Source of the DNA: Rhodococcoides fascians A44A
GTDB taxonomy: Bacteria > Actinomycetota > Actinomycetes > Mycobacteriales > Mycobacteriaceae
Length of the DNA: 64,000 bases
Direction: 5' to 3'
Assembly: GCF_000760735.1 (NCBI RefSeq)
Contig: NZ_JMEX01000009.1
Location: 52,412-116,411 of the forward strand
Each line of letters begins with the position of its first letter. Within the stretch, counting starts at the first letter, position 1. The translations under genes and the position numbers were made by a program. Positions 41,817 through 49,971 of this stretch are shown piece by piece. The notes below the pieces were generated by a model that was given only the letters and a program-made list of their open reading frames with translations, did no database searches and had not been told where the DNA came from.

Positions 41817-43402
41817 CCTTGGTGGCCCCGCCTGAGACAGCGGTGTCGCCGAACTCGAAAGCGCCACGTCGATGGTGGAAACTCGCCCTGGCGGTCGGTA
41901 TCGCCGCTCTCGGTGTACTCGTCGTCATTCCATTGATGGTCGTCGTACTCGTCACATCGTCAGGTTCCAGCGGTTGTGCCCCCACGGTCTCGTCCGGTAC
42001 CGGTGGTGATGATGCATCGCCGTTGACCCCGTCCGGTCCCATCGGCAAGCCGACCCGCGATGGCACGACCACGATGACGTCCCCCTTCGGGCAGCGGTGG
42101 GGCACGATGCACCAAGGCGTCGACTTCGCGGGCCCGATCGGCACCCCGATCTACGCAGCCCTCGACGGCACTGTGGTCAAAGCCGGACCCGCTCAAGGCT
42201 TCGGAATGTGGATCGTCCTCGACTCGATCGTCGACGGAAAACCGGTCTCCACCGTGTACGGGCACATGTATCCCAACGGCGTCCTCGTCAAGGAGGGACA
42301 ACAGGTCAAGGTCGGCGACCACATCGCCGACATCGGCAACGCCGGCGGCTCCACCGGACCACATCTGCACTTCGAGTACTGGGAAGGCGGCCGTTTACAG
42401 GGCGGAACCGCTATCGACCCGATGAGCAAACTCGGTCAGGCGGGAAGCCCCCAATCGTCCGGCGCTGATTCACCGACCGGCGCCGGTACCGCTGTCGATT
42501 GTGGCTTCGGCACGGCCGGCGGAGATCTCCGAACCGGATCCGTGCCGCCGGAGTTCGAGCCGTGGATCCGCAAAGCAGGAGCCGTGTGCCCAGGCGTGGG
42601 TGCTCCCCTGATCGCATCCCAACTCTCCGCCGAGAACGGTTTCCGCTACGGCCCGTCCGCTCCGGTATCGAGCACCGGAGCGTTGGGGCCCGCACAATTC
42701 ATGCCGGGAACCTGGGCAACGTGGGGCAAGGATTACGACGGAGACGGGCGAGCCGACCCGAACTCCATCGGAGATGCAGTGATCTCACAAGCCCACTTCA
42801 TGTGCGCCATCAACGGAGATATCACCGCAGCCATCGCCGCGAGAAAAGTGAAGGGCGACCCAACTGCACTGACGATTGCCGCCTACAACGCGGGCCCCGC
42901 CGCGGTGCTCGCAGCCGGTGGAATGCCATCCGGCGGTGACTACACCACACAAACACAGCCCTATGTGGCGAAGATTCTGGCCGGCCAAGCGCAGTACACA
43001 TCCGAAGGTTCCACAGGCCGGTTCGTGCCGACCGGAGCTGACGGAGACAATGTCGTCGAGGCTGCACGCCAGTACCTCGGAACCCCCTACGTCTGGGGCG
43101 GCGGAGATATCAACGGCCCCTCCCGAGGAGGATTCGACTGCTCAGGACTGACCAGTTTCGCCTACTTCGCGGGCAAGCACATCACCCTGCCCCGCACATC
43201 CGAGGCCCAATGGGGAGTGGGTTCGGAGATCCCGATCGATCAAGCGATGCCCGGTGATCTCGTCTTCGGATCATTCGAGGCGAACGGCCCTGGGCACGTC
43301 GGTATCTACATCGGCGGCGGTCAGATGATCCACGCCCCCACCACCGGAGACGTCGTCAAACAAGCTCCACTCATGGCTGGAATGAAAGCCCGGAGGATCT
43401 GA
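41813..43402 (+). CDS. Three-domain peptidoglycan hydrolase (M23 + SLT + NlpC/P60)
   Basis: A 529-residue exported enzyme. One transmembrane helix (about 25-47) is followed by an M23 LytM domain with metal ligands HQGVDFAGP (near residue 100) and HLHFEYW (near 184). A lytic transglycosylase domain follows, with catalytic Glu in QLSAENGFRYG (near 271) and NAGPAAV. Last is an NlpC/P60 domain with Cys in FDCSGLTSF (near 443) and His in GPGHVGIY (near 495). Together these can cut peptide stems and glycan strands, opening the wall for the mating channel, the job of TcpG/VirB1-like proteins. Three catalytic folds in one chain is more than most VirB1-like proteins carry. Confidence 0.92.
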   Translation: MTLVAPPETAVSPNSKAPRRWWKLALAVGIAALGVLVVIPLMVVVLVTSSGSSGCAPTVSSGTGGDDASPLTPSGPIGKPTRDGTTTMTSPFGQRWGTMHQGVDFAGPIGTPIYAALDGTVVKAGPAQGFGMWIVLDSIVDGKPVSTVYGHMYPNGVLVKEGQQVKVGDHIADIGNAGGSTGPHLHFEYWEGGRLQGGTAIDPMSKLGQAGSPQSSGADSPTGAGTAVDCGFGTAGGDLRTGSVPPEFEPWIRKAGAVCPGVGAPLIASQLSAENGFRYGPSAPVSSTGALGPAQFMPGTWATWGKDYDGDGRADPNSIGDAVISQAHFMCAINGDITAAIAARKVKGDPTALTIAAYNAGPAAVLAAGGMPSGGDYTTQTQPYVAKILAGQAQYTSEGSTGRFVPTGADGDNVVEAARQYLGTPYVWGGGDINGPSRGGFDCSGLTSFAYFAGKHITLPRTSEAQWGVGSEIPIDQAMPGDLVFGSFEANGPGHVGIYIGGGQMIHAPTTGDVVKQAPLMAGMKARRI

Positions 43403-44001
43403 TGTCCCTTGCCGGCCGACGTCTTATAGCCGTCCTCCTCGTCGTTGTAGCCGTGGTGACCATCGCCTGGTCCTGCAGCTCACCCGCCACCGATGAGCCG
43501 GAATCGGCACCGGAGACAACGAGCGCGCCAACCGCGCCGTCGCTACCCGAAATCAACACACAGCCAACCGAGACAACCGCTGTACCCGCTCCGATCAGCA
43601 GCGCCGCCACAGACGCGGAGACCGCAATCCGTCAAGCACTGACGACCGCCTTCACCTGGTACCCCAGCACCGACACGAGCTCGACCGACGCGTTTCTACG
43701 CGCCCGCCGATGGTTCACCGACAACCTCGCTGCAAAACTCTCCACCCCTGCAACGACCGAGCGAGGCCCCGGTGCCCAGTGGGAACAGTGGAAGAAAGAA
43801 GACGCCGAAATCACCGCAACCGTCTCGATCGGCTGCTCCGGATGCCCGGCAGATACCGCCGAGCGCATCTATCGAGTCGCGGAGATAACGCAATCGGCCG
43901 TCACCTCGGATGCCACGGTCCCCGTCGACTCCACCACGACCGTGTGGGTATCGGCAGTGCCGACCGCAGCCGGGTGGAGTGTGGACACTCTCGATTTCTG
44001 A
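43402..44001 (+). CDS. Putative lipoprotein of the transfer operon
   Basis: A 199-residue protein with a lipoprotein-type leader: basic start MSLAGRRL, hydrophobic AVLLVVVAVVTIA, then a Cys-containing WSCSS. The leader is followed by a Pro/Thr/Ser-rich linker (residues 30-65) and a small NTF2-like-looking domain to the end. The lipobox is imperfect (AWSC). It starts inside the stop of the hydrolase gene (TGATG). It resembles the small extracytoplasmic accessory lipoproteins of actinobacterial conjugation operons. Confidence 0.6.
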   Translation: MSLAGRRLIAVLLVVVAVVTIAWSCSSPATDEPESAPETTSAPTAPSLPEINTQPTETTAVPAPISSAATDAETAIRQALTTAFTWYPSTDTSSTDAFLRARRWFTDNLAAKLSTPATTERGPGAQWEQWKKEDAEITATVSIGCSGCPADTAERIYRVAEITQSAVTSDATVPVDSTTTVWVSAVPTAAGWSVDTLDF

Positions 44002-44600
44002 CCCTCGCCGCACATGACCCGGAGAGGGTCGCCGGCCACTGAACCGATCGCCCTGTACAGGCAACATGGAACGCACTATTTCCCGTGATCGGTGCCGCCG
44101 TTCATAGCCCTGTCGCGCTACGTGACAACCGGCTTCCGTCGGCCCTTAGCTCGCGGATCCGCGAGGAGGAGCCCCACCCCAGGCCGGTCGGGGTGGCTTG
44201 CGTATACCGAATCTCGTGGCAGTCACGCCGACGCTGGGGTTGGCGGATGGACGTTGCCCGAGGGTGCGTAAGAGAGGAATCGAACCGCATCCGATGAGCA
44301 GTTGATGAGGCGCCGATGCTGCCGCGAATTGGTGGTTATATGCCCCGGATGTGGGAAGGTCGCTGCAAGCCTTACTCGCTTCGCATCGCCGTTTGCAGCG
44401 TACCCCCCATGTCAAGGGGTGTCGAGCGCACATAGCTGTTCCCGCGACGGTCAGTCGCAACACGGAACGCGACTTGCCCGTCCCCAATCGCACCCTCACC
44501 GATAGAGCACTGGTGACCGATCGGTGCGCCACTGATGGGGCCATGAACGCATGCGCTGCAGCGCGAGATGAAAGGTTGTCGGAAAAAGATTCACCGCGGC
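44002..44600. other. Gene-free, palindrome-rich interval (candidate oriT)
   Basis: No gene is supported here. Structures visible: perfect 16-base palindrome CTCGCGGATCCGCGAG at 44150-44165; CCACCCC/GGGGTGG arms at 44174-44180 and 44190-44196; and 8-base arms CGCTGCAA/TTGCAGCG at 44361-44368 and 44393-44400. ACCCC/GGGGT arms follow just after. The minus strand at 44262-44290 resembles the T-arm and acceptor end of a tRNA. A cluster of dyads between two transfer operons is where an origin of transfer is often found. Confidence 0.45.
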
Positions 44601-44638
44601 TGTCACAGAAGTCGACGCACCTGGATCTACCTGTTCTC
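44601..44638 (+). promoter_or_regulatory. Promoter-like element of the second transfer operon
   Basis: TGTCACA (44601-44607), 16 bases, GATCTACCTGTTCTC (44624-44638), ending 29 bases before the next start codon. It is the same bipartite element as at 34499, with the same spacing. Confidence 0.6.
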
Positions 44639-44667
44639 GAGAAGGCACGACGAGACAGGGAGTCCCC

Positions 44668-45096
44668 ATGAGCGCACCGACACGACTACACGTAGCGAGG
44701 GCACGTTCGAGGAGCAGTCGATCTACGGCCGGCCCCCTGAGTCCTGTCATCGATCGAGGAGCGCTGCCGAACTTCGCTCGGATCGAGACCCTCAGGCTCG
44801 ACGATCCCACCAACCGGATCGTGACCCTCGCAACCACCGACGAGGTCTGGTCGCTCGTCGTCGAGTGGAATTCGAGCAACCTGCTCGTCGACACCGAAGA
44901 CGAACGATTGATCAGACTTGTCGATGCGGCTCTCCGCGCTGCGCACTGCCAGCCTCACGCCGCGTGCCGTTTCACCCTCGACTACAACCCGACCCATCTC
45001 AACAACGAAGTCGGCCGACGCAGCGTGGCCTTGACCGCAACGATGCGCCCAACTTCCGGTGACGGGATCCTGATCACGATCACCCGGGATGCATGA
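44668..45096 (+). CDS. Hypothetical protein, first gene of second transfer operon
   Basis: A 142-residue protein with a basic Ser/Arg-rich N-terminus (ARARSRSSRSTAG), then a mixed alpha/beta body containing VWSLVVEWNSSNLLV and a helix LIRLVDAALRAAH. No family recognised. GGGAG lies just before the ATG, and the stop overlaps the FtsK-like gene as ATGA. The basic tail could bind DNA; coupling to the FtsK-like ATPase suggests a transfer accessory. Confidence 0.65.
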   Translation: MSAPTRLHVARARSRSSRSTAGPLSPVIDRGALPNFARIETLRLDDPTNRIVTLATTDEVWSLVVEWNSSNLLVDTEDERLIRLVDAALRAAHCQPHAACRFTLDYNPTHLNNEVGRRSVALTATMRPTSGDGILITITRDA

Positions 45097-47345
45097 TGTG
45101 CGCGCTACCCAACCCGACTCAGGCACCCCTCGACGGATACCGGTCGCTACGTGATGCACCCTCGCTCGACCCCCAGAACAATCCGTGGATCCGCAACTGT
45201 GTGCTCTACGTTGCCGGTGGAGTCGTGTCGGCAGCACTGGGCCCGATCCTGAACCTCGACACAGCGATCGCATGGGGTGGAGCAGCACTCGGCGTCGGCG
45301 CGGGCGCGGCCGTCAGCTACAACGGCTATCGCGCCACGATCCGAGCCGAAGAGACCGATCGTGCGATCGAGCAGCTCTGCCGGCTGACCGCGTCACCGCC
45401 GACCCGTGATGTCCTGACGGCGACTCGGTGGAGCGGCCAGTGGCCCGGCCGTCCGGGCAGAATCACCGTCCGCTACCAGTCGGCCGCGCTCCTTCTCGAC
45501 GAACAGTGGGAGCCCCGCGTCGTCGAATTGCTCTCCCAGCAGAGCTGGGGCCGGTACCGGATCCAGAAGCACAACACACGCAAACGCCGTCTCGTTCTCG
45601 TCCCGGACACACGGTCCGTCTCCGAGACGCATGTCTCGCCCGAACTCGTCAAAGCCACGCGCACGATTCTCGCGCTGCTAGGGCCGACCGGAAAGATCAC
45701 CAGACACGAGACGGACCCGAGCACCGGGGATCTTGTAGCTGTCGAAGCCACCCATGAGGTCGGACATCGACTCGAGTCCGAGGGCTATCGGGCCCGAGTA
45801 CAACGAGTAGTGAGCGTCAATCTGCCCGGTCGGTGGCGTGCTCGCTGGAACCTCGAAACGGACTGGGTGCGTTTCGAGGTGCGCCCGACCTTTCCGAAGA
45901 AGCTCTACAACCCGGCCGGCCTCGGCGACGCGGAATCCACGACCGATCTCGGCGACCTCGCGCACTCCGACTACGACTCGGTCGCGATTTCGTACGGCGA
46001 GGACGAGGACGGCAACCCCATGGTGTGGCGGCCGGCGATCGACCCACACTTCATGCTCGTCGGTGCATCCGGAACCGGAAAGACCGTCACCGCACACACC
46101 CTGCTGACACAGCTCACCGCGCACGGTTGGCCGGTATGGGTCGTCGACGGAAAAGGGGTCGAGTTCTTGGGCTTCCAGGACTGGCCGAATGTACAGATCG
46201 TCGCCAGCCACATGGAGCACCAGGTCGCGGTCATCTATCGGTTCTGGAATCTCATGGAAACCCGGTACTCGCTGATCGTCAACGGAGAAGCTACCGAGGC
46301 CGACTTTGAGCCCGTCGTTCTGTTCATCGACGAGTACGCCGACTTCCGAGGCAACCTGCTCAACTGGTACTCGAGCATCAAAGGTAAGGGTGATCCCACC
46401 AAGCCGAAGACCCTCCAGGAAGTGGCGTCGATCGGACGAAAAGGCCGCACAGCGAAGTGCCACATGGTGCTGGGAACGCAGCGACCCGATGCCGAGTACT
46501 TCGGCGGCGACATGCGAGACAACTTTCGCCAGCGCGTATCGATGGGCCGTCTGAGTCCGCAGGGCGCGTTGATGATGTGGGAATCGGCAACCACTGGAGT
46601 CGGTATCCCGCGCGGATGTCGTGGGCGGGCGACCAGTGTCAACGACCACAACCAAGCGGTCGAAATTCAGACCTACTTCACTCCCGACCCCCGCAAGACT
46701 GAGCCCGGGGCCGACGACGCAGCGGTGCTGGACCGCCTGCGTCCTCTCGAAGTGCGGCACGAGCGGTTGGTGATCCTCGACCCGGATCCCGGCGGCACCG
46801 TGGACGGCGACGAAGAGATCCGTTTCCATCACGTCTCCGGCGCGCCCTGGGCGCGCGCGTCGGACCATCCCAATCTCGATCCCGTCGCCAGGCGAAAGAC
46901 GCGCGCGGACAGTGATTCAGCTCGTCGCGCATCGTCGCCGATGGCAATGCTCAATCTCGACACCCCCACCGTTCGCCAGCCCAAGCCCGACGCGCAGACG
47001 CCGAAAGAAAAAGCCGTGTCCGGCGTCCCGGGCTCTCCGATGCACAAGGACCGCCCGCACCTGCAGGTGGTCCCCGACGCCGGTACCGACGTCGACGACT
47101 GGGAGGGCTACGGCGAATCCGAAGACACTGCTCCGGTCGACCTCGTTGCCGGCGACCTAGTTCTCCTCGACGAGGACGCCGGGATCTGGGTCGTCGTCGA
47201 CAACGAACCCGACATCTACGGAGACGAGTCGGGTGACGACATGGTCGGGCTGACCTGGCGTGGCGACGGCGACGACGAGGGGGTGCTCGACATTCCTCTC
47301 GACGCGACTGTTCAAGTTCGTCGCCCCCTTGCCCTCGCCACCTGA
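45093..47345 (+). CDS. FtsK/SpoIIIE-type DNA translocase (TraB/coupling-protein-like)
   Basis: A 750-residue protein with two N-terminal hydrophobic stretches (about 30-72), an intermediate domain, then an FtsK motor. Walker A is VGASGTGKTVTA near residue 325 and Walker B is VVLFIDEYADF near 408. The sensor LGTQRPDAEYFGG sits near 465, and GSPMHKDRPH-type polar sequence runs to an acidic end. FtsK-like proteins act as the sole DNA pump in TraB-type actinobacterial transfer and as coupling proteins in TcpA-type systems. With a VirB4-like channel nearby, the coupling role is more likely here. Confidence 0.88.
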   Translation: MMCALPNPTQAPLDGYRSLRDAPSLDPQNNPWIRNCVLYVAGGVVSAALGPILNLDTAIAWGGAALGVGAGAAVSYNGYRATIRAEETDRAIEQLCRLTASPPTRDVLTATRWSGQWPGRPGRITVRYQSAALLLDEQWEPRVVELLSQQSWGRYRIQKHNTRKRRLVLVPDTRSVSETHVSPELVKATRTILALLGPTGKITRHETDPSTGDLVAVEATHEVGHRLESEGYRARVQRVVSVNLPGRWRARWNLETDWVRFEVRPTFPKKLYNPAGLGDAESTTDLGDLAHSDYDSVAISYGEDEDGNPMVWRPAIDPHFMLVGASGTGKTVTAHTLLTQLTAHGWPVWVVDGKGVEFLGFQDWPNVQIVASHMEHQVAVIYRFWNLMETRYSLIVNGEATEADFEPVVLFIDEYADFRGNLLNWYSSIKGKGDPTKPKTLQEVASIGRKGRTAKCHMVLGTQRPDAEYFGGDMRDNFRQRVSMGRLSPQGALMMWESATTGVGIPRGCRGRATSVNDHNQAVEIQTYFTPDPRKTEPGADDAAVLDRLRPLEVRHERLVILDPDPGGTVDGDEEIRFHHVSGAPWARASDHPNLDPVARRKTRADSDSARRASSPMAMLNLDTPTVRQPKPDAQTPKEKAVSGVPGSPMHKDRPHLQVVPDAGTDVDDWEGYGESEDTAPVDLVAGDLVLLDEDAGIWVVVDNEPDIYGDESGDDMVGLTWRGDGDDEGVLDIPLDATVQVRRPLALAT

Positions 47346-47385
47346 ATCACTCTGCGACACACACGATCAGAAGAGGAACAACCAC

Positions 47386-47718
47386 ATGTCCCAACACGGC
47401 AACAACAGCAAAGCCCTCTCCGACGACGATCAGATGGCGCTGATCTGGATCGCCCCACTCGCAGCCACCATGGCTCTCGGATCCGCAGGCCTGTGGTGGT
47501 CGACGGCAATCGCCTGGCTGGTCGAGCACTCCATTCTGATCGCCAGCGAGGCATCCCCGATGGTGCAGATCCCAGCATCGGACGGTGCCGGGCTCGACGG
47601 TCGACGACTGATCATCGCTCTCGCCGTCGTCGTCGCCCTCGGTGCCGTCGCGATCAGCGCCGGCCGCTCGGCCTACTCAGCCCGACAGGCTCGACTGCAC
47701 CGAGGAGACCGGGGATGA
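47386..47718 (+). CDS. Small membrane protein
   Basis: A 110-residue protein with two hydrophobic segments, about residues 16-42 (MALIWIAPLAATMALGSAGL) and 73-92 (RLIIALAVVVALGAVAISAG), and a short basic C-terminus. AGAGGA lies upstream of the ATG. It follows the FtsK-like gene by 40 bases and overlaps the WhiB-like gene by ATGA. No family recognised; a membrane accessory of transfer is likely. Confidence 0.65.
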   Translation: MSQHGNNSKALSDDDQMALIWIAPLAATMALGSAGLWWSTAIAWLVEHSILIASEASPMVQIPASDGAGLDGRRLIIALAVVVALGAVAISAGRSAYSARQARLHRGDRG

Positions 47719-48143
47719 GAACGAAAGCCACCAGTGGTCGCCGCGCAGAACTACGCGCGATCGCGAGCAGAGAATCGTTCACGATGCCGCTCGGTCAGTG
47801 TGTCCGAGACAGCAACTGGGCCGCCCGCGAAACGGCGGTCGCAGAGCTGCTGCAGTCACGGATCCCACGTCTCGAACGGCGCCGGAAAGCAACCGTCGCT
47901 GCAGCGCATCTCCTCGAATCGTGCGAGACCTGCCCGCTCGCGGCCTTCGTCGCATGCCGCACAAGAGCCGAGGCAGATAGCTATACCGGCGTCGCGGCAG
48001 GCGGACTGTACGACCGAGGAACTCTCATCACCGAAGAAAAACGACCCGACGGTCTGGACGCGATGCACTCCCGCGAGGTAGTGTCCCCAACATCTGATGT
48101 GCGGTCTGACCAACCGCATCAACTGAAAAGGGATGCACCATGA
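47715..48143 (+). CDS. WhiB-like iron-sulfur regulator (divergent)
   Basis: A 142-residue protein with four Cys (28, 69, 72, 80). The CETCPLAAFVAC part and the following GVAAGGLYDRG match the WhiB pattern of a clustered Cys trio followed by a Gly-rich turn. The last Cys spacing is seven residues rather than the usual five, and the first interval is long and Arg-rich. WhiB-like proteins bind a 4Fe-4S cluster and regulate transcription with sigma factors, so this is a plausible regulator of the mobile element. ATGA overlaps join it to both neighbours. Confidence 0.65.
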   Translation: MRTKATSGRRAELRAIASRESFTMPLGQCVRDSNWAARETAVAELLQSRIPRLERRRKATVAAAHLLESCETCPLAAFVACRTRAEADSYTGVAAGGLYDRGTLITEEKRPDGLDAMHSREVVSPTSDVRSDQPHQLKRDAP

Positions 48144-49126
48144 CTGACGTCGACGTGGTTTCGCGTACGCAAAACAATCTTTCCCCCGCACTGTGTGATG
48201 CAGTGCCCGATAGCAATACAATGAATCCTGACCGGAATACCGGTTCATGGAGTCGCTCGACGACGTCGAGGGGTGGTTCCTTCGGCCCGACGAGCGACGG
48301 CAGTGACGCTGCGCGTGCGCGACGTCGCTCCACTCCCGCGGCGGGATCTAACAGAACATCCCGCCGCGGGAGTGCCTCGTCGGTACCCTCCGGACCCGCC
48401 CGCCGCCACCTGCTGTCGTTGCGGCTCGGCGGTATGCCCGACCAAATGATCCTCGATCTCACGAAGCTCAGCCTCAGTGATGTGGAGACAGTCGCCAACC
48501 ACAAATGCTTCGAGACCACCGCAAGCATCTCGAAAGCTATTCTCGACGTCACCTTCCACCCCACCCGGGGACGGGCGATGACCTTAGGTGTCGGAGCTCA
48601 GCGACGGATCCGGGCCCTCGTCGCGATGGGCTACTCGGTGCAAGCGCTGTCCGAACTGACCGGGCTGTCGGTGCCCAAGCTTTCGACGTTGCCATCGGAT
48701 CAAGTTGTCCCCAGTGAACTCTGGTCCGTCATCAACGACGTCTACGACCAGATCTCCATGACACCCGGCCCCGACGAGCAGGTCCGGAATGCAGCCCGTG
48801 AGCAGGGATGGGCGACGCCTCTTGCTTGGGACGATGACGAAATCGACGACCCCCGAGCACGTCCACATTCGCCCCGAGGCATCCGCGGCGTGGACGAGGC
48901 GGCCGTCTACCGTCGCCTGTGCGGCGAATGGAGACTGCCGCTCACTCTTGCAGAGCAAGCCGAGATCGTAGGAATTTCGCTCCGTCGGCGGTGGTCAACC
49001 GAGCACCTGGCCGACGTACTCGGAATCGATCTCGACTCAGCGGTGAAAAAGAAGGTCCGCTACCGTGCCCGGATGGCCGTGCACGCCGCTCGCTCCGATG
49101 GTGAACGAGAAGCCGATGTTGCGTAG
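48140..49126 (+). CDS. HTH-containing protein of unknown function
   Basis: A 328-residue protein. The first 95 residues are Ser/Arg-rich and look disordered. The remainder contains helix-turn-helix-like segments, notably ALVAMGYSVQALSELTGLSV (about 160-180) and WSTEHLADVLGIDLDSAV near the C-terminus. Similar architecture occurs in proteins encoded beside WhiB-like genes in actinophages and plasmids. Its start overlaps the WhiB-like gene by ATGA. Likely a DNA-binding protein; the target is unknown. Confidence 0.6.
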   Translation: MTDVDVVSRTQNNLSPALCDAVPDSNTMNPDRNTGSWSRSTTSRGGSFGPTSDGSDAARARRRSTPAAGSNRTSRRGSASSVPSGPARRHLLSLRLGGMPDQMILDLTKLSLSDVETVANHKCFETTASISKAILDVTFHPTRGRAMTLGVGAQRRIRALVAMGYSVQALSELTGLSVPKLSTLPSDQVVPSELWSVINDVYDQISMTPGPDEQVRNAAREQGWATPLAWDDDEIDDPRARPHSPRGIRGVDEAAVYRRLCGEWRLPLTLAEQAEIVGISLRRRWSTEHLADVLGIDLDSAVKKKVRYRARMAVHAARSDGEREADVA

Positions 49127-49895
49127 CGACTACGTCAGAAGTGTCGTGGTCGCTCTGGCGGCAGGCGTCCTATGGGCCTTGATCGAGGCGTCGTCGGCAT
49201 CCTGGGCCAGCACTCAGGCATCAACTGCTGCGACTGTCGGCCGCGTCTCGATTGTCGCGATAGCAGTGATCGTCGGGGTAGCTCTGTCGGCCGCGCTGCG
49301 GACCACCGTCATCGCGGTGTGTGCACGGGTCGAGATCTCCGTCGACGAGGCGGCGCTGGGGACGAAAATTCCCGTCATCGTCTCCGGTGTCGTGTGGGGC
49401 GTCATCTCCGCTTTCGTCAGTACTCCGACGAGTGCGCCGCCGGCGGCAATGCTGTTCTTGGCTCTGGTAGTGCCCTGGATTGCGTGGATCGACCAACGCG
49501 TGCAACGGATTCCGACTGCTCTTGCGTATCTGGCCGCCAGCGGAACTGCAGCAATGATCTTGCTCACCGGTGTCGTTCACGGCACCTGGGGCGCGGTCGG
49601 TCGCGCCCTTCTGGCCGGCCTGGCCGCCGGCATATTGTTCTTCGCGCTTGCAGTGCTTCTGCGCGGCGGAATCGGTATCGGCGATGCGCGACTGGTGGTC
49701 TCGCTCGCGATGGTCCTAGGCTACGTCGGCTGGACATCCCTCGGTGCGGCGCTGGTGTTCTCGATCCTGACGGCTTTCGTCGGAGTGATAGTCGTGCGGG
49801 TCCTTCGAGCGATCAGATCCGAGCCTGCACGGTCGCATATCGCGCTGGGCCCGTACCTCGCACTCGGCACCGCGCTCACTCTCGTCGCATCCTGA
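49116..49895 (+). CDS. A24 prepilin peptidase-like membrane protease
   Basis: A 259-residue polytopic protein with about seven hydrophobic helices. The two aspartates of type IV prepilin peptidases are visible: one in WIAWIDQRVQRIPT (near residue 128) and one in the GxGD-type motif GIGIGDARLVV (near 190). The family cleaves leader peptides of pilin-like proteins or preflagellins at the membrane. The N-terminal cytoplasmic Zn domain of classical PilD is missing, as in short TadV/CpaA forms. GAGAAG precedes the ATG at 49116; ATG 49098 is also in frame. No pilin gene is evident beside it. Confidence 0.8.
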   Translation: MLRSDYVRSVVVALAAGVLWALIEASSASWASTQASTAATVGRVSIVAIAVIVGVALSAALRTTVIAVCARVEISVDEAALGTKIPVIVSGVVWGVISAFVSTPTSAPPAAMLFLALVVPWIAWIDQRVQRIPTALAYLAASGTAAMILLTGVVHGTWGAVGRALLAGLAAGILFFALAVLLRGGIGIGDARLVVSLAMVLGYVGWTSLGAALVFSILTAFVGVIVVRVLRAIRSEPARSHIALGPYLALGTALTLVAS

Positions 49896-49971
49896 TCCGC
49901 CTGCGCGCAGTTGCGTCCTGCTTTTTCTTCCCTCCCCGAACTCGACAGCTCCCGAAGAGGTGATTGCCATC

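Noticed and set aside
44351..44671. 106-codon frame in the 44.0-44.6 kb interval
   Set aside because: Basic, low-complexity product running through the promoter-like element and dyads; no RBS.
47493..48143. 216-codon frame covering the small membrane protein and WhiB-like gene
   Set aside because: Only the part from ATG 47715 has the Cys pattern and a coupled start; the upstream extension is a shadow of the membrane-protein gene.
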